Assembly: GCF_002911015.1 (NCBI RefSeq)
Contig: NZ_KZ626857.1
Location: forward strand, 39,431-103,430
Direction of reading: 5' to 3'
Source of the DNA: Streptomyces populi
Lineage (GTDB): Bacteria > Actinomycetota > Actinomycetes > Streptomycetales > Streptomycetaceae
Length of the DNA stretch: 64,000 bases
The position numbers and the translations under genes are program-made. Every line of letters begins with the position of its first letter. Within the stretch, counting starts at the first letter, position 1. Of this stretch, positions 1-8,515 are shown piece by piece. Under the pieces are notes generated by a model. It was not told the DNA's origin. It saw only the letters and a list, made by a program, of their open reading frames with translations, and searched no databases.

Positions 1-778
1 AGGCCCGCAGCCGGGACGCGGGCGCCTTGGCCAGGCACTGCACGATCAGCTGCCACAGCTCGTCCGGGATGCCCGGGAGCGGGACCACGGTCTCGGTGAC
101 GTGGCGGCGCAGGACCGCGCCGGGGTGTCCGCCGCCGAAGGGCGTGAACCCGGCGAGCAGCTCGTAGAGCACGGTCGCCAGCGCGTAGATGTCGACGGCG
201 GCCCGCGGCGGCAGGCCCTCGACGATCTCGGGCGCCAGGTAGTCCGGCGTACCGATGATCTTCGTGACCCGGGTCCGGCGCGGCGAGTCGATGAGCTTGG
301 CCACGCCGAAGTCGGTCAGGAGGGCCGGGTGGGAGCCGCCGGGGCCGAGCGGGCCCTGCATGTCGAGCAGGACGTTCTCGGGCTTCACGTCGCGGTGGAC
401 GACCCCGGCGGCGTGCGCGGCGGCGAGTCCGTCCGCCACGTCGGCGACGATCGCGACCGCGGCCTCCGGGGCGAGCCGCCGCTCCCGGTCGAGCCGGGTG
501 CGCAGGTCGGTGCCCCGGACGAGGTCCATGACGAGGGCGAGGTCGTTGCCGTCCACCACCAGGTCGCGCACCGCCACCACATGGGGGTGGTCGAGACCGA
601 GCAGCGCGGTGCGCTCCTGCACGAAGCGCCCCACCAGCTCCTGGTCGGACGCGAGGTCCTCGCGGAGCAGCTTGATGGCGACGGGCCCCTCGGGCCCCTC
701 CCCCAGCCACACCGTGCCGGCGCTCCCCCGCCCCAGGATCTGGTGCGCGGTGTACCTGCTGCCGATCTTGCGTGCCAA
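1..778 (-). CDS. pkaB: Ser/Thr protein kinase, PkaB type (3' end cut by window edge)
   Basis: Hanks-type kinase domain read on the minus strand; the C-terminus lies outside the window. Visible motifs are a glycine loop GRGSAGTV (residues 16-23), invariant AIK lysine (K36), HRDVKPEN (128-135), DFG (156-158) and GTPDYLAPE (176-184), so the catalytic residues are intact. The start is a TTG at 776-778 preceded by AGGAG at a 5-nt spacing; no better start is in frame. It lies 126 nt downstream of the larger kinase gene in the same direction, so the two are probably co-transcribed. The pair matches the pkaA/pkaB arrangement described in Streptomyces coelicolor; the symbol is by that resemblance and gene order. 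Substrates cannot be inferred from sequence; a FHA (phosphothreonine-binding) protein is encoded divergently next door. Confidence 0.85.
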   Translation of the reverse strand, partial: MARKIGSRYTAHQILGRGSAGTVWLGEGPEGPVAIKLLREDLASDQELVGRFVQERTALLGLDHPHVVAVRDLVVDGNDLALVMDLVRGTDLRTRLDRERRLAPEAAVAIVADVADGLAAAHAAGVVHRDVKPENVLLDMQGPLGPGGSHPALLTDFGVAKLIDSPRRTRVTKIIGTPDYLAPEIVEGLPPRAAVDIYALATVLYELLAGFTPFGGGHPGAVLRRHVTETVVPLPGIPDELWQLIVQCLAKAPASRLRA

Positions 779-904
779 GACTGCTCCTACAGACGCGTGT
801 TGCCGCTTAAAGTACGCGCCCGCGGAGCCAACCTTCACGCCCAGGACCGAAATCACCCGTCGGATGTCGACAAATCCCCAGAGTCGGCCGCCCGGGGCCG
901 GGGA

Positions 905-2590
905 TCAGTTGCCCGAGGTGCCCGAGGGGTCCTTCGAACCGAGATCCCCGATCCAGCCGCTGACCTGGTCGTACCAGTGGGTGAGCTGGCCCCAGAAGCT
1001 CCTGGTGGAGCCGATCCAGTCCTGGAGGGGACTGAACTCCCAGATCAGCCAGCCGGCCACGAACAGGATGACGATCGTGAACAGGCACCCCTTGAGGCAG
1101 CCGAGTCCCGGGATCTTCATCGGGTTGGCGCTGCCCTGCCGGGGCTGGCGGGGGGCGGGCTGCTGGGGCCGCTGCGGCTCGGGTGCGTACCGCTGCGGCT
1201 GGGGCTGCTGCTGGGGCGCGGGGGCGTAGCGCTGCTGCTGCTGGGGCCCCGGCGCGTACTGCTGCTGTTGCTGCTGCTGCTGCGGATAGCCGTAGCCGGG
1301 CGGCGGCTGCTGGCCCCGCTGCGGGCGCTGCTGCTGCGGCTGGGGCTGCTGCTGCGGGCGGGCCACCTGGCGCTGCGGACGGCGGCGCAGCGGGTCCTCG
1401 TTCGGGTCGAGGTACTGGACCTGCGTCTGCTCGTTGCGGTCGCGGGCCGCGCGCAGCTGGCTCTGCCAGGGGTGCGGGTCCTCGCCCTGTCCGGGCGCTC
1501 CGCCCGGTCCGCCCGGCTGGTGCTGGGGCACGGGCGGCAGCACGGCGGTCGGGTCGGCCGCTCCGGCGGTGTGCGGCAGCACGCTGGTCGCGCCGTACGG
1601 GTCGTAGGAGCCCGCGCCCTGCGGGAGCACCTGGGTGGCGTCGGCCGAGCCGGGGGGCAGGTCCGGGACCTGCGCCGGGGCCATGTCGGGCCCGAGCAGG
1701 GTGCCCACGCCCTCGGCGGCGGCGATCTGCGCGGGGGACGCGTGCACCCCGATGCCCGCGGCGACGGCACGCAGTGCGCGCGCGAGGTTCTCGGCGCTGG
1801 GCCGTTCGTCCGGGTTCTTGCGCAGGCAGCGCTCTATGACGGTCCACAGCGGGTCCGGGACGGTCGAGGGGCGGCGCGGTTCGGCGCTCAGGTGCTGGTG
1901 CAGCACTTCGAGGGCGGACTCGCCCGCGAACGGCGGACGCCCGGTGACCAGCTCGTACATCAGGATGCCGGCGCCGTAGATGTCGACGGCCGACGTCTGC
2001 GGGCGTCCCTCGGCGGACTCCGGGGCGACGTACGCGGGCGTGCCGACGAATTCGTGGGTCCGGGTGAGGCCGGGCGAATCGGCGAGCCGCGCGATGCCGA
2101 AGTCGGTCAGCATCGGGTGCATCTGGCCGGCCTGCTGCTTGAGCAGGACGTTCGCGGGCTTCAGGTCGCGGTGCACGACGCCGTCGGCGTGGCTGGCGGC
2201 GAGCGCGTCGGCGATCTGGGCGGTGAGCAGGGCGGCCGCGACGGGCGAGAACGGTCCGTTCTCGCGCAGGTAGCGGTGCAGGTCGGGGCCGTCGATCAGG
2301 TCCATGACGAGGGCGAGGAGTTCACCCTCGACGACGAGGTCGCGCACCCGCACGATGTTCGGGTGGGTCAGGCGCAGCAGCACCGACCGCTCACGGAGGA
2401 AGCGCATCACGATGTCGGCGTCGCCGGCGAGCTCTTCCTTCAGGACCTTGATCGCCACGGTCTCGCCGGGCTGTCCCGCGACGGCCGCCTCGGCGCCCGC
2501 GGTCTCCCGCTGGCGGGCTCGCCAGACCGTGCCTGTGGCGCCGCGCCCCAGCGGCTCCTCAAGGAGGTACTTGCTCCCTACCGGCCGCAC
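905..2590 (-). CDS. pkaA: Ser/Thr protein kinase, PkaA type, with Gln/Pro-rich linker and C-terminal membrane segment
   Basis: 561-residue kinase. The N-terminal catalytic domain (about 8-275) has GRGATGTV (15-22), AIK with K48, HRDLKPAN (140-147), DFG (163-165) and GTPAYVAPE (183-191), so it should be active. From about 300 to 490 the chain is low-complexity, rich in Gln and Pro, with YAP-Q repeats. One hydrophobic helix follows (about 500-519), then a Trp-rich tail of about 40 residues. The topology suggests a cytoplasmic kinase tethered near its C-terminus with a short external tail, unlike PknB, whose external part is made of PASTA repeats. The start is GTG at 2588-2590; an ATG five bases upstream is in another frame. 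It is followed by the second kinase gene and is divergent from the FHA/FtsK-like gene. Confidence 0.9.
   Translation of the reverse strand: MRPVGSKYLLEEPLGRGATGTVWRARQRETAGAEAAVAGQPGETVAIKVLKEELAGDADIVMRFLRERSVLLRLTHPNIVRVRDLVVEGELLALVMDLIDGPDLHRYLRENGPFSPVAAALLTAQIADALAASHADGVVHRDLKPANVLLKQQAGQMHPMLTDFGIARLADSPGLTRTHEFVGTPAYVAPESAEGRPQTSAVDIYGAGILMYELVTGRPPFAGESALEVLHQHLSAEPRRPSTVPDPLWTVIERCLRKNPDERPSAENLARALRAVAAGIGVHASPAQIAAAEGVGTLLGPDMAPAQVPDLPPGSADATQVLPQGAGSYDPYGATSVLPHTAGAADPTAVLPPVPQHQPGGPGGAPGQGEDPHPWQSQLRAARDRNEQTQVQYLDPNEDPLRRRPQRQVARPQQQPQPQQQRPQRGQQPPPGYGYPQQQQQQQQYAPGPQQQQRYAPAPQQQPQPQRYAPEPQRPQQPAPRQPRQGSANPMKIPGLGCLKGCLFTIVILFVAGWLIWEFSPLQDWIGSTRSFWGQLTHWYDQVSGWIGDLGSKDPSGTSGN
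1150..1400 (-). repeat. Low-complexity CAG/CTG-rich tract coding for a Gln/Pro linker
   Basis: In-frame run of glutamine codons (ctg/ctgctg on the plus strand) inside the pkaA-type gene. It encodes an eight-Gln run and repeated YAP-Q/P units. Such tracts vary in length by slippage; this is a coding repeat, not a mobile element. Confidence 0.7.
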
Positions 2591-3082
2591 GTCATGCGCT
2601 CCCTGTTGCTTGCTTGCCTGGTCCGTCCACCGTGATCACCGTGGTACAGGAGTTTTCCGACCCAACTGTAGTGCCGCTCCGCCCGGCACAGGGCTGTCCT
2701 CCTGGTGTGCTTTCCCATAGATCCCGTGCGTACCGGTGGTCCGCACGAGCGCATACGTAGCCGCTCCTGTCCATGTTCGACGGAAAGCCGTCCGCATGCG
2801 CTCGACGGATAGACGCTCACTTCGGTCACTTGGTTGCCGGGACCGGGCGTGACCGATCTCAAGCCGACATCGAGCGGGCACTGGCCAGGAACTTTTACGG
2901 GCAGAGCCGACCAATCAAGATCACTTACGGGTGGGGAGCGGGCGCGTTGTCTGCGGCAGGTGCGAGGATGCCTCCAGTTACTGGCCGACGTGCCCGTGTG
3001 CGGTGGGGGGAGCTGCGGTGGGGGACCGCAGCACAGCCTCGTCCCCGTCGCGGACACCCGCGCGGAGGGATCCCTGACGGCG
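2591..3082. promoter_or_regulatory. Divergent intergenic region between kinase pair and FHA/FtsK-like gene
   Basis: A 492-nt non-coding stretch between divergent starts, so it should hold promoters for both directions. I see no convincing -35/-10 pair. The motif TTACGGG occurs twice on the plus strand, at 2895-2901 and 2925-2931, exactly 30 nt apart, upstream of the rightward gene. It could be a regulatory direct repeat, but this is unproven. Confidence 0.4.
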
Positions 3083-6000
3083 ATGCAGATCCGGCTGACC
3101 GTCGTAGACCCGCTGGGCCCGCCCCCGGAGCCGCGGGGGCGGGCCACTGCCTGCGATGTGCTGGTCACCGCGCCCGCCGGGACGGCGCTGGCCGCGGTCG
3201 CGTCGGGACTGGCCGCGGCGGTCGGGGGCGGGGGCGCCTCCCAGGGCGAGCGGGGCCGTGAGTCCGGCGGGGGCCAGATCGTGCTCTACGCGGGCGCGGA
3301 GCGGCTCGACGCCCAGCGCTGCACCCTCGGCGAACCGCCGCTGACCGACGGCGCCGTGCTCTGTCTGGGCGCGCCCGCCGAACCCGGTCCCGACCTGGAC
3401 GACGTCTCGGCCCAGCTCCACGTGGTCGCGGGCCCCGACGCCGGCGGCGTGCACCTGCTGCACGGCGGCCAGATCCGCATCGGCCGCTCCGCGGACGCCG
3501 ACGTGCCCCTGGACGACCCCGACGTGTCCCGCCTGCACTGCGCGGTCACCGTCACCCCCGAGGGCCGCGTCTCGGTCGCCGACATCGGGTCCACGAACGG
3601 CACGACGCTCGACGGCTCCCGCGTCGGCGGCCGGCCCGTCCCCTTCGGCGCGGGCGCGCTGCTGCGCGTCGGCGAGTCCGCCCTGCGGCTCGCCCTGCCG
3701 GGAGGCCCGGGCGCCGTGGAGACGGCTCCGGACGGCGAGGGCCACGTGAGGGTGCGGGCCGGATCGGCCGGGGACACCCCCTCCCGGACCGACGGACACG
3801 GTGACCCGGCCGCCGCGGGAACCGGCGCCCGGCGGGGCACGGTCCCCGCCGCCCGGGGCGGCCTCCCGGCGGCGGGCTCGCCGGACGGCTCCGCCGACGG
3901 ACCGGACGCGGCCTCCTCCGCGCCGCCCGCGCCCCCGCAGGACACCCCGCACCCGCGCGGTGCCGTGCCCCACGCGCGCGGGCGGAGCGCCACCCTCTCG
4001 CAGGGCGGTGCCCCGCCGCCCGCGGGCGAGACGCACCACGCCTACGGGACCGCGGAGTGGGGGACCTCCGCCGGCGGCGTGCCCGGAGCGCTGGAGCACG
4101 GCCGGTCGGCGCCCCCAGCCGTTCCGGAGCAGGGCGGGGCGCCCCGGATCGAGAACGGACCGCGAGGCTCGGCGGCGGAGGGCCTCGGCCCCGGCGGGCC
4201 CGCGGACCAGGACGGCCCGGACGGGACGGGAGCCGCGGACGCGCCCGGCGTTCTCGGAGCGGGCGTCCCCGGCGCGCGCAAGGGCACGCCGGCGCGGGGC
4301 ACGGACGTCCCTCCGGGAGTGCGCAGGCGGGGCGGGATCGGCGCGTGGGCCCGGCGTCTGGCCAGCGGCCGCGGAGGACCGGACCGGACCGCGCGCGAGG
4401 CGTACGAGGACGGGGCGCTCGCGGTGGAGGAGATGCTCCCCGCCGTGCGGCGCTCGCCCGAGAGCTGGCCCGACCCGGCGATCCTGCTGCTCACCGCGCT
4501 GGGACCCGGTCCCCGGCTGTGGGAGCGGGGACCGGGACACCCGGAGGCACTGACGGTACGGCTGGGCACGGCCGACCGGACGGCGCCGGACGGCTCGGGC
4601 CTGCTGCCCGCGGTGCCGGTGACCGCCGGGCTGCGGGAGGCCGGCTCGCTGGGCCTGGCCGGACCGCGGGCGCGCCTGTCGGGGCTGGCCCGCTCGGTCG
4701 TCGCGCAGCTCGCCGCGCTGCACTCCCCCGACACCCTGGAGATCGTCCTCATCAGCACCGAACGGACCCGCCCGGTGGAGGAGCGCACCGCCGAGTGGTC
4801 CTGGCTCGGCTGGCTCCCCCATCTGCGTCCCGCCCACGGCCAGGACTGCCGTCTGCTCCTCGCGTACGACCGCGAACAGGCGGCGGCGCGCACGGACGAA
4901 CTCCTGCGCCGCCTGGAGGACAGCCTGGAGGCGGAGGGCGGGCCGCACGGCCGTGGCCCGCTGCCCGCGGGCGCCGGTGCCACGGTTCCGGCCGCCCGCT
5001 CCGGGAGGCACGACGACGCCGGACACGGCGAACGCCCCGCCCCGTCCGGCGGGGGCGGCTCGCGGGGCACGGCACGGAGGCCGGCCTGGGCGCGGACCGA
5101 CGACACGGACGACGGTCACGACGGCCCGTCCACGGTGGTGATCGTGGACGGGGACCCCGGGAGCTCCGACCTGCGGGAGGCCGTGGCCCGCCTCGCGCGG
5201 GAGGGCTCGCGGGCCGGGATCCATCTGGTGTGCCTCGCCGAGACCGCCGCCGCCTCCCCCGCTTCACCGGTGACGGAGACCTACGAGGCGGCGTGCGCGG
5301 CGTCGCCGGCGTTCCGCGAGTGCGGGGCGGTGGCGCTGCTGAGCGGTGACGTGGCCACGGCGCTGCGGCTGATGCGGGTGGCACCGGGCGGCGGCGAACG
5401 CGAGGGGGCGCCGCGGTCCGGTTCCTCTCCCGCCGGCTTCCGGCCCGGCGGCCCCGGTGACGCGGGGGCCGCCCGCACCGGCGTCCCGCGCCCCGCGGCC
5501 GGGCAGCTCCCCCGGGGGCCCGTGGGACACGGCACGGTCGCCGCCGTGGACGCCGTGTCCCACGCCTGGGCCGAGCGCTTCGCCCGGTCCCTCGCGCCGC
5601 TGCGGACGGACTCCGCGCCCGGGGACCGGCACACGCGCGTGTCGGCGCCCCTGCCCCAGACGGCGCGGCTGCTCGACGAGCTGGGACTGGCGCGGGCCAC
5701 CCCCGCCTCCCTGATGGCGCGTTGGGCGGACGCCGCGGACGACAGCGAGGCGTTCGGCGGACGGACGCGGGCGGTGCTCGGCGCGGGCCCGCGCGGACCC
5801 GTCGCCGTCGACCTGTCCGTCGAGGGCCCGCACCTGCTGATCGAGGGCCCGCCGGGCAGCGGCCGTACGGAACTGCTGCGCTCGGTCGCCGCGTCGCTCG
5901 CCGCCGCCGAGCGGCCCGACCGGCTCGGGATCGTCCTGATGGACGGACGCGACGCGACGGCGGGCCAGAACGCGGCGGGCGGCGGGGAAGGACTCCAGGT

Positions 6001-6811
6001 CTGCACCGACCTGCCGCACGTCACCACGCACCTCACGGCCAACGACCCCGTCCGGATGCGGGAGTTCGCCCAGTCGCTGAGTGCCGAGCTGAAGCGGCGC
6101 TCCGAACTGCTGGGCCGTCTCGGCTTCGCGGAGTGGCACGCCGGGCGGACGGTCCCCGGCCGGATCGTGGCCCAGCGCTCGGGCGGGACCTCGTCCCTGG
6201 GCGCCTCGTCCCTGGGCGCCTCGGACCTCGACACGCCGCCCAGTTCGACGCTGCGGCTGCGCCCCGCCGCGGCACGGCAGCGGACCGAGCCGGGGCCGCC
6301 GCTGGCCCGGCTGGTCGTGGTGGTCGACGATCTGGACGCCCTGCTGACACCGCCGCTGGGGTCGCCGGGCCGCCCGGCGGCCGGTTCGGTCGTACGGGCG
6401 CTGGAGGCCGTCGTCCGGGAAGGGGACCGGCTCGGGGTGCACCTCGTGGCGGCGTCCGGCGCTGGCGGCCGTACCGCCGCGTCGGAACTGGCGCGCTCCG
6501 CCGCGTTGCGCGTCACCCTCGACGCCCCGTCGCCCGGACCCGAGGAGCCCGCCCCCGGGCGGGGCCGCCTGCTGCGTCCGGACGGCCGGGAGACGCCGTT
6601 CCAGGGCGGGCGGGTCACGGGCCGCATCCCCCGGACGGCGACGCTGCGCCCCACGGTCGTCCCCCTGGAATGGCACCGCATGGGCGACCCGCCGGCCCGC
6701 CGGCCGGTCCGCGAGCTGGGCAACGGACCCACGGACCTGGCCCTGCTCGCCAGCGCCCTGGAGCGGGCCGCGCGTTCCGTCTCCGCGGCCGAGATGCCCT
6801 CGCTGCTGTAG
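3083..6811 (+). CDS. FHA-domain FtsK/SpoIIIE-like (EccC-related) protein with altered P-loop
   Basis: 1242 residues. The N-terminal ~100 residues look like a small ubiquitin-like or EssC/YukD-like fold (uncertain). An FHA domain follows (about 110-205) with the typical RIGRS (133-137), SRLHC (149-153) and STNGT (170-174) motifs for phosphothreonine binding. A Pro/Gly/Ala-rich linker runs to about 430, then FtsK/SpoIIIE-like segments. The P-loop at 922-929 reads GPPGSGRT, with Arg where Walker A normally has Lys; the Walker B-like stretch LVVVVDDLD (1077-1085) is intact. The ATG at 3083 follows GGAGGGA by 12 nt; the open frame extends further upstream, but without FHA-protein-like sequence. 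No EsxA/B, EccB, EccD or mycosin genes are nearby, so this is not an evident type VII locus. It is divergent from two kinases, which could supply the phospho-ligand (inference). Confidence 0.75.
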   Translation: MQIRLTVVDPLGPPPEPRGRATACDVLVTAPAGTALAAVASGLAAAVGGGGASQGERGRESGGGQIVLYAGAERLDAQRCTLGEPPLTDGAVLCLGAPAEPGPDLDDVSAQLHVVAGPDAGGVHLLHGGQIRIGRSADADVPLDDPDVSRLHCAVTVTPEGRVSVADIGSTNGTTLDGSRVGGRPVPFGAGALLRVGESALRLALPGGPGAVETAPDGEGHVRVRAGSAGDTPSRTDGHGDPAAAGTGARRGTVPAARGGLPAAGSPDGSADGPDAASSAPPAPPQDTPHPRGAVPHARGRSATLSQGGAPPPAGETHHAYGTAEWGTSAGGVPGALEHGRSAPPAVPEQGGAPRIENGPRGSAAEGLGPGGPADQDGPDGTGAADAPGVLGAGVPGARKGTPARGTDVPPGVRRRGGIGAWARRLASGRGGPDRTAREAYEDGALAVEEMLPAVRRSPESWPDPAILLLTALGPGPRLWERGPGHPEALTVRLGTADRTAPDGSGLLPAVPVTAGLREAGSLGLAGPRARLSGLARSVVAQLAALHSPDTLEIVLISTERTRPVEERTAEWSWLGWLPHLRPAHGQDCRLLLAYDREQAAARTDELLRRLEDSLEAEGGPHGRGPLPAGAGATVPAARSGRHDDAGHGERPAPSGGGGSRGTARRPAWARTDDTDDGHDGPSTVVIVDGDPGSSDLREAVARLAREGSRAGIHLVCLAETAAASPASPVTETYEAACAASPAFRECGAVALLSGDVATALRLMRVAPGGGEREGAPRSGSSPAGFRPGGPGDAGAARTGVPRPAAGQLPRGPVGHGTVAAVDAVSHAWAERFARSLAPLRTDSAPGDRHTRVSAPLPQTARLLDELGLARATPASLMARWADAADDSEAFGGRTRAVLGAGPRGPVAVDLSVEGPHLLIEGPPGSGRTELLRSVAASLAAAERPDRLGIVLMDGRDATAGQNAAGGGEGLQVCTDLPHVTTHLTANDPVRMREFAQSLSAELKRRSELLGRLGFAEWHAGRTVPGRIVAQRSGGTSSLGASSLGASDLDTPPSSTLRLRPAAARQRTEPGPPLARLVVVVDDLDALLTPPLGSPGRPAAGSVVRALEAVVREGDRLGVHLVAASGAGGRTAASELARSAALRVTLDAPSPGPEEPAPGRGRLLRPDGRETPFQGGRVTGRIPRTATLRPTVVPLEWHRMGDPPARRPVRELGNGPTDLALLASALERAARSVSAAEMPSLL
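6191..6220 (+). repeat. 15-bp perfect tandem duplication inside the FHA/FtsK-like gene
   Basis: TCGTCCCTGGGCGCC occurs twice back to back and in frame, giving SSLGA-SSLGA, followed by a diverged third start. It lies in a linker between the P-loop and the Walker B-like strand. Confidence 0.85.
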
Positions 6812-6823
6812 CCCGCGCGTCAC

Positions 6824-6871
6824 GGTGCCGGCGCCGTTCCCGTCCCTTCGCGGCGGAGCGGCGCCGGCACC
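6824..6871 (+). terminator. GC-rich hairpin downstream of FHA/FtsK-like gene
   Basis: Thirteen-base perfect arms (6824-6836 and 6859-6871, GGTGCCGGCGCCG and its complement) flank a 22-nt loop, 12 nt after the stop codon. There is no U-tract, as is common for Streptomyces terminators. The hairpin is itself flanked by a CCGCGCGTCAC direct repeat. Confidence 0.65.
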
Positions 6872-7101
6872 CGCGCGTCACCGTCCTCGGAACCCGGCGT
6901 CGTGCGCGCGAACGGGCCGCCCGCCGAGCCCCGCCGACGGACCCGGCACACCCCGATTCACGTGACTGGACGTCACGACCCAATCACGATCGCGTACTTG
7001 ACAGCCCCGGCGGTCTTGCCGCCCGTGAAGGACCAGGCGTAGACCGGAGTGATCGGGACACTCGCTTTGGCGTTCGACGACGAGCGAAGAACGGGGCAGT
7101 G

Positions 7102-8508
7102 ATGCGCAGCAATCCTCGTGTACGCAGGTCTTCCAGTCACTCCGGGCGCCGCTCGCGCAGAGCCGTGCGGGCCGCCGCGGCCGCCGTCGTCGCGGGTGCC
7201 CTGGCACTCACCGCGTGCGGTGGCGACGGCGACAAGGGCAAGGGCGACGACGACGGCAAGGGCGCGCAGAACGGCGGTGCCGGCTCCGTGGCCCTGCCCG
7301 AGCTGGACGGGGCCACCCTGGAGGTCGCCGCCGTGTGGACCGGGGCGGAACAGGCCAACTTCAAGAAGGTGCTGGCGGAGTTCGAGAAGCGCACGGGCGC
7401 GAAGGTCACCTTCGTACCGGCGCAGGACCCGATCATCAACTTCCTCGGCTCGAAGATCGCGGGCGGCGCTCCCCCGGACGTGGCGCTGCTCCCCCAGGTC
7501 GGTGCGGTGAAGCAGGCCGTCGACAAGGGCTGGGCCAAGCCCGTAGGGCCGGACGCGCAGGCGCAGTTGACGAAGAACTACGCGCAGGGCTGGCAGGACC
7601 TCGGCAAGGTCGGCGGCAAGCAGTACGCCGTGTACTACAAGGCCGCCAACAAGTCCCTGGTCTGGTACAACGCCAAGGTCTTCGAGAACGCGGGGGCCAA
7701 GGAGCCGGGCACCTGGAAGGAGTTCCTGGCGACCGCGCGCACGGTGTACGACTCCGGGGTCACCCCCGTCTCGGTCGGCGGTGCCGACGGCTGGACGCTC
7801 ACCGACTGGTTCGAGAACGTCTACCTCTCCCAGGCGGGCCCCGAGAAGTACGACCGGCTCGCCCGGCACGAGATCAAGTGGACGGATCCGTCCGTGAAGG
7901 ACGCGCTGACCACGCTGGCCCAGCTGTGGGGCGACAAGAACCTCGTCGCGGGCGGCCCGGACGGAGCGCTCCAGACGGAGTTCCCGGCCTCGGTCACCCA
8001 GACGTTCACCGGCGGCGACCAGCCGAAGGCGGGCATGGTCTTCGAGGGCGACTTCGTGGGCGTCAACATCGCGGAGACCAAGGCGAAGATCGGGACGGAC
8101 GCGAAGGTGTTCCCGTTCCCGGCGGTCGGCGACAAGGCACCGGTGGTCAGCGGCGGTGACGCGGCCGTCGTCCTGAAGGACTCGAAGGCGGCCCAGGCGC
8201 TGCTGACCTTCCTCGCCTCGCCCGACGCGGCGACGATCCAGGCGAAGCTCGGCGGCTACCTCTCCCCCAACAAGAACGTGGCCGACTCCGCCTACCCGAA
8301 CGCCGTGCAGCGGGCCATCGCCAAGGCCCTGATCGCGGCCGGCGACGACTTCCGCTTCGACATGTCCGACCAGGCCCCGCAGGCCTTCGGCGGGACGCCC
8401 GGCAAGGGCGAGTGGAAGGACCTACAGGACTTCCTGAAGAACCCGAAGGACGTGGCGGGAGCGCAGGCGAAGCTCGAAGCGGACGCCGCAGCGGCCTACA
8501 AGGGCTGA
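7102..8508 (+). CDS. Sugar ABC transporter solute-binding lipoprotein
   Basis: 468-residue extracytoplasmic binding protein of the carbohydrate-uptake (family 1 solute-binding) type. It has an Arg-rich N-terminus, a hydrophobic core, and a lipobox with LTAC (Cys at about residue 38), followed by a Gly/Asp/Lys-rich tether. It should therefore be lipid-anchored on the outer face of the membrane. The ATG at 7102 is preceded by an in-frame GTG at 7099, so either could initiate. Two permease genes follow 7 nt downstream and no ATPase gene is present. The general resemblance of binding protein and permeases is to alpha-glucoside-type importers, but the substrate cannot be read from the sequence. 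Confidence 0.88.
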   Translation: MRSNPRVRRSSSHSGRRSRRAVRAAAAAVVAGALALTACGGDGDKGKGDDDGKGAQNGGAGSVALPELDGATLEVAAVWTGAEQANFKKVLAEFEKRTGAKVTFVPAQDPIINFLGSKIAGGAPPDVALLPQVGAVKQAVDKGWAKPVGPDAQAQLTKNYAQGWQDLGKVGGKQYAVYYKAANKSLVWYNAKVFENAGAKEPGTWKEFLATARTVYDSGVTPVSVGGADGWTLTDWFENVYLSQAGPEKYDRLARHEIKWTDPSVKDALTTLAQLWGDKNLVAGGPDGALQTEFPASVTQTFTGGDQPKAGMVFEGDFVGVNIAETKAKIGTDAKVFPFPAVGDKAPVVSGGDAAVVLKDSKAAQALLTFLASPDAATIQAKLGGYLSPNKNVADSAYPNAVQRAIAKALIAAGDDFRFDMSDQAPQAFGGTPGKGEWKDLQDFLKNPKDVAGAQAKLEADAAAAYKG

Positions 8509-8515
8509 TCCGGCC

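Noticed and set aside
101..2635. Long plus-strand open frame opposite both kinases
   Set aside because: The minus strand encodes intact kinase motifs; the plus-strand product is compositionally biased and matches no family.
3083..6811. A type VII (ESX) secretion locus
   Set aside because: Only an EccC-like segment is present; no WXG100 pair, EccB/D/E or mycosin gene is found in the flanks.
6998..7003. TTGACA as a -35 box for the sugar importer
   Set aside because: No acceptable -10 hexamer lies 16-19 nt downstream (sequence there is GCCCGT).
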